Shown piece by piece: positions 46,735 through 58,212 of a DNA stretch of 64,000 bases. The stretch is taken from NCBI RefSeq assembly GCF_024139115.2, contig NC_085139.1, positions 138,873,121 to 138,937,120 on the forward strand. Reading direction: 5' to 3'. The stretch is from Armigeres subalbatus (lineage: Eukaryota; Arthropoda; Insecta; Diptera; Culicidae). Below the pieces are notes generated by a model that saw only the letters and a program-made list of their open reading frames with translations, was not told the origin of the DNA and ran no database searches. Position 1 is the stretch's first letter. Every line of letters starts with the position of its first letter. A program made the translations under genes and the position numbers.

Positions 46735-47441
46735 ATTACATCCCCACAACTTCGACGTCGTGGCGCTGCAGGAAATTTGCTGGACAGGACACAAAGCGGG
46801 CTTCGAGCGGCTACCTCCTACCAAAGCTGTGGCACCACCAACGAGCTGAGAACCGACTTCAGTGCTGGGAAATATGCGCCAACGCGTGATTGGGTGGCAG
46901 CCAATCATCGCAAGGATGTGCAAGTTGAGGATAAAAGGCCGATTCTTCAACTATAGCATCATCACGTGCACAGCCCACACGAAGGGAGACCCGACGACGA
47001 GAAAGAAGCGTTCTACGCACAGCTGGAGCAGACATACGATGGATACCCACTGCGGGACGTTAAAATCGTCAACAGTGACATGAACGCTCAGGTAGGAAGG
47101 GAGAAAATGTATAGACCGGTCATCGGACCGGATAGTCTGCATACCGTATCGAACGACAATGGCCAACGATGCATAAACTTTGCAGCCTCCCGCGAATTGG
47201 TAGTCCGAAGCACTTTCTTCCCCCGCAAGAATATCTACAAGGCCACATGGAAATCACCTTATCAAGTAACGGAAAACCAAATCAGCCACGTTCTAATCGA
47301 CGGTAAATTCTTCTACGACATCACGAACGTACGCACTTACCGCAGTGCGAATATTGAATCCAATCACCACCTCGTTCAGTATGCCTGCGCTCAAAACTCT
47401 CGACGGTGTAAAACACGCGTCGGAGCCGTCCGCCGCGGCTA
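46735..47441 (+). pseudogene. APE endonuclease of the second RTE-like copy
   Basis: The pieces read NFDVVALQEICWTG, MRQRVIGWQPIIARMCKLRI, HSPHEGRPDDEKEAFYAQLE and CINFAASRELVVRSTFFPRK. The GDMN motif is now SDMN and SDHY is now SNHH, so catalytic residues are damaged. Frameshifts lie near 46860, 46965 and 47370. This copy keeps the FFPRKNIYKA segment that the copy at 14214 lacks. Confidence 0.82.
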
Positions 47442-47498
47442 AACTTTGGGCGGCTACAAGGCGGTAGACTAACCCAAGACTACGCGCAGCAGCTGGAA

Positions 47499-48845
47499 GT
47501 GGTACTCCCAACGGAAGAGCAGCTAGGCGCAGCATCTCTTGAAGATGGCTGGAGAGATATTCGATCCGCCATTGGAAGCACCGCAACCGCTGCACTAGGC
47601 ACGGTGGCTCCGGATCAGAGAACCTTCTGGTATGACGGTGAATGTGAGCAGTTAGTTGAGGAGAAGAATGCAGCATGGGCGAGATTGCTGCAATACCGTA
47701 CGAGGGCGAACGAGGCACGATACAAACGGGCGCGGAACAGAAAAAACAGCCGGCGGAAAAACAACAAAGCCCCTGGAGTTGACCAACTACCAGGAGAGCA
47801 GTTTAAACACGGTAGTGAGGCGCTGGCTAGAGGGATGCACTGGGTGATTACCAAGGTTTGGGAGGATGAGGTTCTGCCGGAAGAGTGGATTGAAGGTGTC
47901 GTGTGTCCCATCTACAAACAGGGCGATAGGCTGACTACCGCGCCATCACATGTCAAAGCCGAATATTATACAATCGATCGGTACCAGCTAAGGCAGCTAA
48001 TGCACGAAAACGGATTTCCGGATAAACTGACACGGTTGATCAAGGCGACGATGGATCGGGTGATGTGCGTAGTTCGAGTTTCAGGGGCATTCTCGAGGCC
48101 CTTCGAAACGCGTAGAGGATTACGGCAAGGTGATGGTCTTTCGTGTCTGCTATTCAACATCGCTTTGGAGGGAGTAATACGAAGGGCAGAGATTGACACG
48201 AGTGGTACGATTTTCACGAAGTCCGCCCAGTTTTTTGGTTTCGCCCACGACATTGATATCATGGCACGTAACTTTGAGAGGATGGAGGAAGCCTACATCA
48301 GACTGAAAAGCGAAGCTAAACGGATTGGACTAGTCATCAACACATCGAAGACGAAGTACATGATAGGAAGAGGCTCAAGAGAGGTCAATGTAAGCCACCC
48401 ACCAGGAGTTTCTATCGGTGGTGACGAAATCGAGGTGGTTGAAGAATTCGTGTACTTGGGCTCACTGGTGACCGCCGATAACGATACCAGCAGAGAAATT
48501 CGGAGGCGCATAGTGGCTGGATATCGTACGTACTTTGGACTCCGTAAGACGCTCCGATCGAATAGAGTTCGCCGCCGTACCAAACTGACTATCTACAAAA
48601 CGCTTATAAGACCGGTAGTTCTCTACGGACACGAGACCTGGACGATGCTCGTGAAGGACCAACGCGCACTGGGAGTTTTTGAAAGGAAAGTGTTGCGTAC
48701 GGTACAGGCAGATGGCGGACGGTACGTGGAGGAGGCGAATGAACCACGAGTTGCATCAGCTGTTGGGAGAACCATCCATCGTTCACACCGCGAAAATCGG
48801 AAGACTGCGGTGGACCGGGCACGTAGCCAGAATGTCGGACAGTAA
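47499..48845 (+). pseudogene. 448-codon RT remnant open frame
   Basis: A single open frame joins TEEQLGAASLEDGWRDIRSA, WYDGECEQLVEEKNAAW, NNKAPGVDQLPGEQFKHGSE and IYKQGDRLTT. A deletion junction leads to YYTIDRYQLRQLMHENGFPD, then LRQGDGLSCLLFNIALEGVI, FAHDIDIMARN and VYLGSLVTADNDTSREIRRR. Two deletions both kept the frame. The catalytic FADD is FAHD here, which should abolish polymerase activity. The last ~40 residues are off-frame; the true C-terminus (RLRWTGHVARM) continues in the frame from 48679 to 49041. Confidence 0.85.
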
Positions 48846-49041
48846 TCCGATGAAAATGGTTCTCGACAACGATCCGACGGGAACAAGAAGGCGAGGTGCA
48901 CAACGGGCAAGGTGGATCGATCAGGTGGAGGACGATTTGCGGACCCTCCGCAGACTGCGTGGTTGGCGAAGTGCAGCCATGGACCGAGCTGAATGGAGAA
49001 GACTTTTATGTGCAGCACAGGCCACTCCGGCCTTAGTGTGA
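48679..49041 (+). pseudogene. C-terminal domain of the second RTE-like ORF2
   Basis: The frame reads MNHELHQLLGEPSIVHTAKI, RLRWTGHVARMSDSNPMKMV, LDNDPTGTRRRGAQRARW and a final AEWRRLLCAAQATPALV. It is the same domain as 17102-17431, in a different frame from the preceding RT. Confidence 0.82.
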
Positions 49042-49054
49042 TAATAAATAAAAA

Positions 49055-50233
49055 CTTTAGAAAATGAAGATGAAAAAATGCAGCGTTCCACGAAACGTGA
49101 GTCACATTAGTTAATGAACATTTTTTAGTTTGAATTGTGTTTGGTTGTTGTGTTGATTTGTTTGGGATGAATCACTGCGTCCAAAAAATTTACCTTTTGT
49201 TGGAGTGGTTGATCTGTTACTTAGGATAATCTATTAGCAAGGCAAGGATATGGCTAGGGCTCTGATGCATGACTAAAATCTATTACTGTTTTTATAATCT
49301 CAAGATAAGATAAAAATCATGTAAGAGAGGGGCTTAAATGAAATAGTTTTCAACACGGAGACGAAATTATTGCGAGATAATCAAAACAATTTATACACGA
49401 GATAATCGATTCGGCTTTTTAACTTGGAAATGGTCTCAAACGGATTCAAATTATGACATACGTTTTCTATATTATTTACAGAGGAAAGCAAATACATACA
49501 AATTAAATACAACTTCAACCTTAGAGTGCCCGTGGCGTTATTCGCAGTTTGGCACCTAAGTACAAACGCCATACACGTATTCACACTTCACACAGCGCGT
49601 ACCGAATGTTCTCAAGCAATGAGCTCAGCTTTTTTTCAAAGAGAAACCCCGAACGGTACAAAAAGGCGAAGTGTGGTGCAAGTTGTAGGTATACACAAAA
49701 CAGAACGATAATCACATTCGGATATGAGCAGTGAATTAATTCCTGCTCTGTAGTCTGCGCTGCGAGATCCAAGTCGTCGCACTATTGCCCATTTTGGGAT
49801 TTCTTGTGCTATTGAAATGATATCATCGTCGAGCAAACTGTTGAAAGAACGAAGTCATCGCCGTCGTTGACCGGTGCGGCTCGTGTATAATAATGAGGTA
49901 TGAAAGCTACGACCCCATAGAACGATAATCTGATGCAGCATACACGAGGAAGATGGAGGCCCCAATAAGGGGGACGCCTTTATGCCTGTCTGAAGCCCTC
50001 TGCGTCTAGGGATGCGATTATTATGCGTAGCAAATGAAAGGAGGGCGCGCTCCAGTAGGCAGAGGCTACTACCAATCAGTAGTTGCGGGGGAAAATTATA
50101 GGCTTTGTAGATTCTCAAGGTTTGCGAAGGAAAATGCCACCTCACTGTAAGGGTGTGCATTTCTTTTTGTATCGTTTTTAAATAATTTTCATCGCGTTTT
50201 AACATCAGACATACCTAGATTACATGTTAACGG
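49055..50233. other. Intron without recognised gene
   Basis: A minus-strand frame at 49855-50205 has no domain. Nothing else is supported. Confidence 0.4.
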
Positions 50234-50509
50234 TACACTCAACTGGTGATTGTTAGATTTTCTAACAAATATGTATAAAACCTTCCAAAACCTGTATAAC
50301 AACTGGACATATGCGAAAATGCTAGATTTTTATACAAATATTGTATGAGACCTTACAATGTTACTAGCTTTTCTTACAATATTTGTTTCTGTTTCTGATC
50401 TTACATTATTTGAATAAGAGTCTAACAATTTCGGATCTGCCCTGTTCTCATACAGGTTTTGGTAGGTACAGAATTGTTAGAAAATTTAACAGTAGCTGGT
50501 TGGGTGTAG
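50234..50509. mobile_element. ~276-bp MITE with TGTTAGATTTTCTAAC-containing ends
   Basis: The left TACACTCAACTGGTGATTGT and the complement of the right TACACCCAACCAGCTACTGT match with about 20% mismatch over 35 bases. Internal TTACAAT/ATTGTA repeats are frequent. Confidence 0.6.
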
Positions 50510-51444
50510 ACAATAAAGCCTATAAATATAAAGTCCTCAAGAACGATAATTAAATTTAAGTTCACAATAACAAAGATCAACAATAAATCTAGCAAGATTT
50601 GAATGGTGTCTATTTTCAATATTTATGAAATGAGAACCCAAATTTTAAATTGCAACACGCATACCCCTTACTCAGTGAGAACGATCAGCTGAAAAGACGC
50701 CAAGGGCTCGGAGTATGTACCAGCGTCGACGTATCGATGGATAATAAATAATGCACGGATTCTTCTTGGCATTCCGAGAAAGGAAACTCCATCGGTCCCA
50801 TGATTAAAAAGAGATTAATGCCATACAGTGGTGGCAGCAGTTAATGAACATGGAAATAGGAAAACATAGAGCAAAAAATTGTATAGTTATGAAATCCTAA
50901 TTGTTGAATTCTTAGATTACTTACAGTCTTAGAATAATTTGTAACATTTGTATAAATAACTTAATTTTTGAACTCTTTATATTTTTTAATTACAAACAAC
51001 CTGAAATATCTGCTAAATCCTAAATCACCAGAATCAATTTCTGAAGCTTATTTCCCAAATAAATTGGCTTCTTGAAAAGGTATCAACATAGTATTTTTAT
51101 ATCGAAGAAATATTTCGAACATCTCAAAACATTCACTGCAACCTGAAGAAATTTCGAGTTTACTGTTGTACATTGGATGCCATCACAAATAATATCAAGT
51201 TCAATTTGTATGCATTAACTCATCCTGGCTTAAATAATTGTTCTCAAAAATACATTTCATAAACATATGGTTTTATTGTGTTGTGAGCAATGTAAATAGT
51301 TGTATGACAATATTCCAATATTGAGGCTTTGGAACATCACAACCCATTTGAGATTCAATCAGTAGCATGTTTCGTGGCTGACTGTGTTTTGCTTTATGGG
51401 TAGCTGGTGAGTCAAATCATAGTTCATAAGTAAAGCGGACTCAC

Positions 51445-51567
51445 CTCGGGCACTGCAGTCTCATATGGTGTGTTGATAAACATCGGTGGATTATCGTTGA
51501 CATCCGACACTCGCACTATAATTGGAATATTGCGCCTTCGACGTGTTGATCGGATCGTACAGCTTAT
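51445..51567 (-). CDS. Cad99C: Cadherin (Cad99C/PCDH15-like), exon 3: end of first repeat with DVNDNPP
   Basis: This 123-base, 41-codon exon is phase 0 at both ends. A pyrimidine-rich tract and TAG acceptor precede it and GTGAGT follows it. It starts ISCTIRS, passes through NIPIIVRVSDVNDNPPMF, and ends with INTPYETAVPE. The DVNDNPP motif is the calcium-binding linker at the end of a cadherin repeat, and PYETAVPE is the usual first strand of the next one. Together with exon 2 it gives one complete repeat. The short 112-base intron to exon 2 contrasts with the roughly 50.7 kb intron that follows. This is the strongest single piece of host coding evidence in the window. Confidence 0.85.
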
Positions 51568-51679
51568 CTACATGCATGAGAAAGAAGAACAAAATACAGG
51601 GGCGGTAAGTTCAAGGTTTGTGAGTGACAAAGAAAAGGCTGGGCCGGGATAATAACTGGCATCAGAATACGCACGTACC

Positions 51680-51857
51680 TGGAAGACAATGTGGCTCAGA
51701 TTTTCCTCATCGCGATCTAGCGGATGAATCAGTTGAAGGGATTTGCCGCTTAACGTGAACGTGGGATTACCTTTGGGGAAGTTAAGGTCCAGTTGGATTT
51801 CACTATCTGGATCACCGAAAATGGGAAGCTCTGGAGGCGTCGTTCGTTGACTAGTTA
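51680..51857 (-). CDS. Cad99C: Cadherin (Cad99C/PCDH15-like), exon 2: first cadherin repeat
   Basis: On the minus strand an acceptor (ATATTTACAG) precedes this exon and a donor (GTACGTGCG) follows it. It completes the codon split from the signal-peptide exon, then reads about 59 codons through ELPIFGDPDSEIQLDLNF and LQLIHPLDRDEENLSHIVFQ. The LDRDEE element is the usual LDRE/LDYE motif of a cadherin repeat, so this is most of the first extracellular repeat. The early GDP and LDLNF segments are what suggest the protocadherin-15/Cad99C group. It ends in phase 0, 112 bases before exon 3. The borders could be off by one base because my count of the exon (179) and the coordinates (178) differ by one. 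No stop or frameshift is seen. Confidence 0.75.
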
Positions 51858-53489
51858 CTGTAAATATAATAAATTGATCCGAAATTACATATCTTTATAT
51901 TAATTGACAAGTAGTGGAATTACGTGTTTCTAAAATTTGATGAGAACACAAAAAAGAGGAGCTCTGTTTCGTTGCCAAATGAATAAATTCAGAAAATTGT
52001 ATTTTGTACAATGTCAACCGAGTAGGATAGCATGAGTATCTAGTATTGTCTGACATTGTCTATTCAATATAGAAGAATATCCGGAGAAAATCCAGGATAG
52101 TTATACGCTGAATATTAGATTATTGGTTCAGTGAAATTCATTTTTTTCTGGACGAATTCAAAAGTATTGCAAAAAATCCGGATAATTAAGAAACAATTTA
52201 AAGAAATAAAAGCAATAAAACTTAGCGATGCCTTTCATCCCCGTTAACTTCGGCTTAAATGGCATTCAACGTGACGTCGAAAACGCCACTGCCACCAGTC
52301 TGATCTCTCCAGTCTATCTGTTCCCACATGTCCTGAATCAACCAAAATACTCATGTTATACTGTTTGCGTCCATTACGTAGACGTTCGTATACCACCCCG
52401 TCACCCTTCGTAGACTTCTTTTTGAAACCCCTCCCCCTTAAGAGTGTATGTGGTTTATGCACAGCCCTATACTTCATTTTCAAACTGATCCTTCGTTTGA
52501 CTGGTTATGATTTTTTATTATGTTAAGTTTATAACTTTCGAAACGCTGAACCTCAAGTGGAAAACTTTTTGTAGATTCCAGATTGTGGATTGCACTCACG
52601 ATGAGCTACCAATCCACTATGGGCAATTCTCATACAAATGGGCGGCCAAAATATTTTTTCAATGAAAACTGTTTATATGCAACATATATTATGTGAAGGA
52701 ATATTTAAGAACCTTTTTAAACCATTTAAGGGCCATCGTAAGCCCTTCAAAAAATGTCACCCATGAAATAATTTTTTTTTTAATTTTTTTGGGCAATTTT
52801 TTTTTGTTTGTTTTTAATACAGCATATTCATATTTCTAGTGATAATATTGCTCATTTTCTAATCATTACCAGGTATAGAGAATAAAAACCACAATTTTCA
52901 AGAAAACTTTGATTGCTGCGTTCTCGTAAACGCGCAAATATGCACAAGCAAAGCACTCACTAAAAGTTGATGCTAGGGTTATATTTCAATCCTCCATTTA
53001 CAAATGAGGGGACATTTGGGGACATTAGGTTTGCGGGACCATTTTATAGCAAAGAATTATGATAACTAAAGTTTTTCGTCTACAACTTTTGGATAGCAAT
53101 CATTGAGTGTAAAACAAACCAAACTATCTCAAAGTTAAGGTTTTAAGCTTTGAAATGGTATATAAAACCTTATATTTGGATAAAAATTTACTTCATAACA
53201 TACAAATCAACGTAAGCAATGATTTTTTATTTTCATCAGCTTTTTTCCCTTCGCCAGCCCATATCTTTTGACTGAATAAACACAGCGCTTCAATATTTCT
53301 CGATTCTCTTATCTAGGGTTTATACTTTCATATCTATATATATATATTCAACCAGAAATCGGCCAAGTGGTTCAGAAGTAGTTGGCGAACATACATACAT
53401 AGATTGGTTTTTATATATATAGATATGAAAGTATATACGGCGAAGTATATATGGCGAAGGGAAAAAAGCTGATGAAATTAAAAATCAAT

Positions 53490-54210
53490 TGGTACAGACA
53501 ATCTCTATCCTCAGGGGAAGTTAACAAAGGGGTGGGATGGTCATGTAGAAAAGGGGAAGGGGTGGCGGGAGGGGTTTTGTTCAGAAAACGAACAATTTTG
53601 TGTAACTTTCAACTCCCAGGACCGATTTCAACCAAATTTTGTACACATACACTACGAGGAAGCAATCACATGGGAGGGGATTTGAAAAGGGGGAAGGGTC
53701 TGGAGGGAGGGGTTTTGTTCAGAAAACGGGCAATTCAAAGTAAATTATGAACCCCTGTACCGATTTCAACCAAATTTGGCACACACATTCTACATCATAA
53801 GGAAAAAAATAACAAAGGTGGTGGGATGGTCATTGGGAAAAAGGGGAGGGTATAGGTGGAGGTGTTGTCTTTAGAAAACGAGCAACTCAGTGCAACTCCC
53901 AACCTCCAGGACCGATTTCAATCAAATTTTGTACACATATTCACTATAAGGGGCCGATCGTACGGGAAGGTAATTTGGACAAGGGGGGAGGGGTATTGTT
54001 CAGAAGACGGGCGATTTAGTGTAACTTCTGAACTCCTGTACCGATTTCAACCAAATTTAGTACACACATTCTCTATCCCAAAGAGAAGATAACAAAAGGG
54101 GTGAAATAGTCGTTGAGAAAAGAGGGAGGGTAAAGGGTGAGGGGTTGTCTTTAGAAAACGAGCAATTCAGTGTAACTCCCAACCCCCAGGACCAATTCCA
54201 ACCAGATTAA
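53490..54210. repeat. ~130-155 bp tandem array
   Basis: About five units share ACCGATTTCAACCAAATTTT and (T)CAGAAAACG, with steps of about 136, 154, 128 and 154. Degenerate units continue at 54595-54860. Confidence 0.75.
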
Positions 54211-54485
54211 ATGATTAAATCATTCAACTCTATGATTAAAGATTATGATTAATGAATTATTAATTTTTGACAATGATGACTGATAATGATTAACGATTAA
54301 ATTCATTTTTGACAATAATTAACGATTATGAATAATGAAAAAAAACCGTTGGAGTATGATTAACGATTACCGATCGTGATTAAATGTTGACACACTATGT
54401 GTATGATTAATGATTAACGATCGATATGATTAATGATTGATGATTATGAATGATCAAATTGAATGATTTGCATAGTGATCCATAA
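54205..54485. repeat. ATGATTA-rich low-complexity tract
   Basis: Irregular repeats of ATGATTAA/ACGATTA, with no coding content. Confidence 0.8.
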
Positions 54486-55699
54486 TCGAGTAACCTTTAT
54501 TCCAAATTTTAAAGGGTATGAAAATTATATGATTATGATTAAAAATTAATATATAAAAGCAAGGTATTTAATGATCCAATGTTCAAGCATAACTTCTGTA
54601 CCCCTTGCCCGATTTCAACCAAATTTGGAAAAAACATAATTTTTCTTGAGAAGGCGAAGATGATATGGATGATATTTTGAAAACGGGAAGGTTGTGGAGG
54701 GATGGCATTGTTCAGCTCTCAATCACCTCAGTGTAACTTCTGATCTCCCTTTAGCCAATTTCAGTCAAATTTGGAGCACACATTCTTCATATTAAGGAGA
54801 CGACGATAGTGGATTAAGGATGGAAAAGGGGAGGGTGTGGGGGAGTTGTATTGTTTAGTTATCGATCAACTCAACACTTCATCGAAATCATGGTTTGTCC
54901 AGTGAAAAGCAATGATTGAAGTTTTTCCTTCTGGATGGTAAATGTGATCATTTCTTTTAAAATAGACGTTTTTCCGGAATAAGTAAGGCGATTTTGGGTG
55001 TTATCCCTTTTTCAAAATCAGTCAATGTTTTCAAATGTAATCTGCCTTCTTTTAATTAAATGATGAAGTATCAATAAGAAAACACAATAATCCTTTTGAC
55101 CAATTGGTTTACTCATTTTCCGATTGTAAAAAAACTGCGAATTAAACTGGCAACTCCGAGCAAGGCCGGGTACATACAGCTAGTGATATATAAATTAGAC
55201 AAATTGAAGATAGTAAATTTTTCGATTATTGGTCACCCTTTTCCCCATAGTGCAATCCTGAGCAGTGCTTTAAATAATCGAATGTTTTTGGTGAAACCCA
55301 TCGGCCTTCTTTGTCACCCTCACTTCGTAACATATATTTAAGTCGGTTTTTACGCGGGGATACATTCCACTTAATAAATACCACGTGAATCCCAGATTCG
55401 CGAAAGAAACGACATTATTAAAAACCGTTTATTGTGGTTTTCACCTGTTTTCCAACTTCTTGATAAATCGCATAAAAAAAAACTTTTTAAAAAATTCACG
55501 TGAACCCCGAAAGCCGCGTGAAAAACGTGATAAGACGCGTGATAAGACATTCCTGGCTAGATAGAAATCCGCAAGAATCACGACGATCTTTAAATCTGGG
55601 AATCGCATCAACGGTTAAGTGAGGTTTTTGAAAATTGAAAAAAACGAGTCATATGCACTTCCACTAGTAATCACTGGAACGTTGGATATATAGGATAAG

Positions 55700-57110
55700 G
55701 AGGTAGCGAGGTTCATTTTGGTAAATGGTATGCACATCCAAATCATGCTCGATCGCTCAACAATTAATTTACTTTTCGACCGCACACAGCAGACAAAAAT
55801 AACACGAGTTTCGAGAATGTTCATGTTTGATTCCGTACTTTTCAACCGAAGCAGAACAAAACAACTTCAGTTCTTCACCGATCGCGCACCAAATAATTAA
55901 CTTTCGAACGCACACAGAAGAAACAAAATAACGTGAGTCTCGAGACAGTTCTGCACATCCAAATCATGTTCGATCACGCACTAATTAATGAACTCTTTCA
56001 CCGCACACATCAGAACAAAATAACGCGAGTTTCGAGACCATTCTGCAAATCCAAATCAAGCTGGAATGCTCACCCAATAATTAACCTTTCGACCGCACTC
56101 TGCAGAATTAGAAAATTCGAGTCTCGAGACTTTTCTGCACATCCAAATCATGTTCGATCGCGCATCAATTGATTCACTTTTCGACCGCCCACCACAGAAC
56201 AAAATAACGCGAGTTTTGAGACTGTTCATTAGAGTGATTCAAATTTTGACTTTTTTGCCACCCCCCGCCCCCCATGCTTAAACGATTGCATTTGCCTTTT
56301 TATTAACCCACCTAAGTTTTTAGCTAATTTGGATGTAAATTGAGTGAGCACGCGCGGTTTGAATTTTGTATGAAAATTGCTATGAAAACAGTAACTTTCA
56401 TGGAAAACCGTTCCCCAACGCTTCCCTTTAAGCTCTAACAACATATAAGAACATCGGAAACATAATAAATTTTACAAAGAAACAGGCCGTCTTTGTTGCG
56501 AAACGATTTGATGCTCGCAAGAAATGTTATTAAGGAAATACCGAATCGTGGGAAATTCGATTTAACACGTAAAAGAATAACATAAATATCAATATTGGGC
56601 ATTTTTCTTTTCTTCATAACTTTGCTTCCAAACGAGAAATCGCTTCGCAATAACAACTGCCTTTTAGCTTGAGAAGTATTCTATGTAGGCAAATTGTGGA
56701 TTATTTTTAAATAGTTCATGGGCCACCTCACGGAACGGTCTTCCACATAAAGGTCAGTTTTCACAGTAATTTCCATACAAACTTCGAATGACGCGTGCAC
56801 AGTCAAATTACATCCAAAACTGCTAAAAATTTAGGAGGATTATTTAAATGGCAAATGCAATCGTTTAAGCATGAGGGGGAGGGGCAAAAAAGTCAAAATT
56901 TGAATCACTCTACTGTTGATGTTTGATCGCGTTCCAAATAATTAACTATTCAACCAAAGCCGAACAAAATAACGCGAGTTTCAAAACTGTTCTTCATCAA
57001 TAATTAGCTTTCGAACGCACACAGAAGAAACAAAATAACGCGAGTCTCGAGACCGTTCTGCACGTCCAAATCATGTTCGATCGCGCACCAATTCTTTGAT
57101 TATTTGTATC
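55700..57110. repeat. ~93-bp tandem array (interrupted)
   Basis: Units share CACATCCAAATCATGTTCGA, then CGCAC..., then AACAAAATAACGCGAGT and TCGAGAC. Steps near 93-94 bases are seen at 55952, 56045 and 56139. The array is split by the foldback at 56230. Confidence 0.75.
56230..56912. mobile_element. 683-bp foldback element with TAGAGTGATTC ends
   Basis: The ends TAGAGTGATTCAAATTTTGA and its complement are inverted for at least 30 bases. They are bounded by CTGTTCAT (56222-56229) and CTGTTGAT (56913-56920), an 8-bp duplication with one difference. It contains no transposase and was inserted into the 93-bp array. Confidence 0.8.
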
Positions 57111-57252
57111 ACTGATTTCGATTAAAACTGTCGTAGCTCAAAATATGAAAATTGTTGGATGCGACTATTTAAAGTTTTCTGTTAAAAAACCCAGTTTATT
57201 CCCCAGTGGTGATGATGCCTTTCTTCGACTGTTAAATGCAACTTTAAGCGTG

Positions 57253-57941
57253 TTTTTTTTTTTTTTTTGTTGGGGCGTAGAACCACTGCGTCCATTGAGT
57301 TGAACTTTTGTGGTATACCCCTGATTACTATTAACTATTCGCATCTTCTAGGTTGATCACCATTTGTCAAGTAAACAACCTAAGACGCGTATTTTCCCAG
57401 TCCGGTATAATTGAGTTAATAAAACCCACTACCTTTCCAGGATTTGCAGTCCAAATATCTCCTGGTTGCATAAAGCCACTATTAAGAAATTTAGATCTAC
57501 TCTTGTACAATGCATCACAACTGCAAAGCAGATGTTCCGAGGTTTCACGTTCCATGTTACAGAAACGACAGATATCATTCTGAATCTGGCCAATATTTTA
57601 ATATTTTTCAAGTGATATCTGCTCGGGCAGTGTCCGGTTATTAGGCCAGTGAAGGTGCAAAGAGCTCTCTTGCTGAGCTCTAAGAGCTTTTCGGTTACTT
57701 TATCATTGGGAATTATAAATCTCTTTGATTGAGCACACTTTTCGGCGACCAACCAATTGGTCATCAACCTTTGTGCTTCCCAGAATTTTATTTCCATTTT
57801 TATGGTACAGTATGATATACCGCAAACTGTGTATTTGAACCTCGTTTCGCAAGCTCGTCTGCCATTTCATTACCTCCAATGCCACAGTGTCCTGGAACCC
57901 AGTACAGATTTACGGAGTTCTCTTGGCACACCTTTCGCAAC
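57253..57941 (-). pseudogene. 3' end of an RNase H-bearing I/LOA-like non-LTR element
   Basis: Minus-strand reading gives CQENSVNLYWVPGHCGIGGN and EMADELAKRGS (the RNase H HCG/DE region). Then come LTGLITGHCP-like CTFTGLITGHCPSRYHLKNI and the zinc motif CRFC...HLLCSC (NMERETSEHLLCSCDALYKS). The 3' UTR ends in poly(A) (T-run 57253-57268). It is interrupted at 57942 by the R1-like element and its upstream half is not on the far side. Confidence 0.75.
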
Positions 57942-58212
57942 GGGGGCAGCAGGGACTTTGTCCAAGGGCTTGACGACCCCTCCCCATGGCCACTGCGAGT
58001 CAGACCGGGACCATTGTCCCTAACCCCTAATCCCAAGGCGTCAAGCGACCCGTGCCGAAGGGATGCATGGCCAGGGGGGGTGAAATAATAAGCTAGGCCT
58101 TTAACGGAGCCTGTGGGGTACCTGGGCACCCTCCACAGTAATTGTCCCTTACCGCGTCATGCTGGGCTCTGGCGTGGTGGACCTTTTTTCCCGAGCAACT
58201 CGTGGGACCAAA

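Larger units (their letters stand above)
46309..49054 (+). mobile_element. RTE-like non-LTR retrotransposon, second copy with internal deletions
   Basis: It starts GGGGCAGCAGGGACTATATC, keeps the TATA-like box near 46421, and ends with an AATAATAAATAAAAA tail. It is the same family as 14214-17447. It lacks about 120 residues between endonuclease and RT and about 60 residues inside RT, so it is shorter (2.7 kb). Confidence 0.85.
710..51444 (-). other. Giant intron of the cadherin gene (~50.7 kb)
   Basis: This is the interval between the donor after exon 3 and the acceptor before exon 4. The two exons join in phase 0 inside the second cadherin repeat. Everything listed between these positions is intronic and inserted on either strand. 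No other cadherin-like exon was recognised inside it. Confidence 0.75.
53333..55183 (+). mobile_element. Helitron-like non-coding element
   Basis: It starts A|TCTATATATATATATTC and ends AGGCCGGGTACATACAGCTAG|T, which fits the Helitron rule of TC...CTAG inserted between A and T. The 5' subterminal part (GAAATCGGCCAAGTGGTTCA) also appears typical. No Rep/helicase frame is present. Inside are a ~145-bp tandem array and ATGATTA-rich sequence. Confidence 0.42.

Noticed and set aside
57280..57310. A second hAT tip (CGCAGTGGTTCTACG on the minus strand)
   Set aside because: The same sequence occurs in the 3' UTR of the I/LOA-like fragment at 28200, so it belongs to that element.
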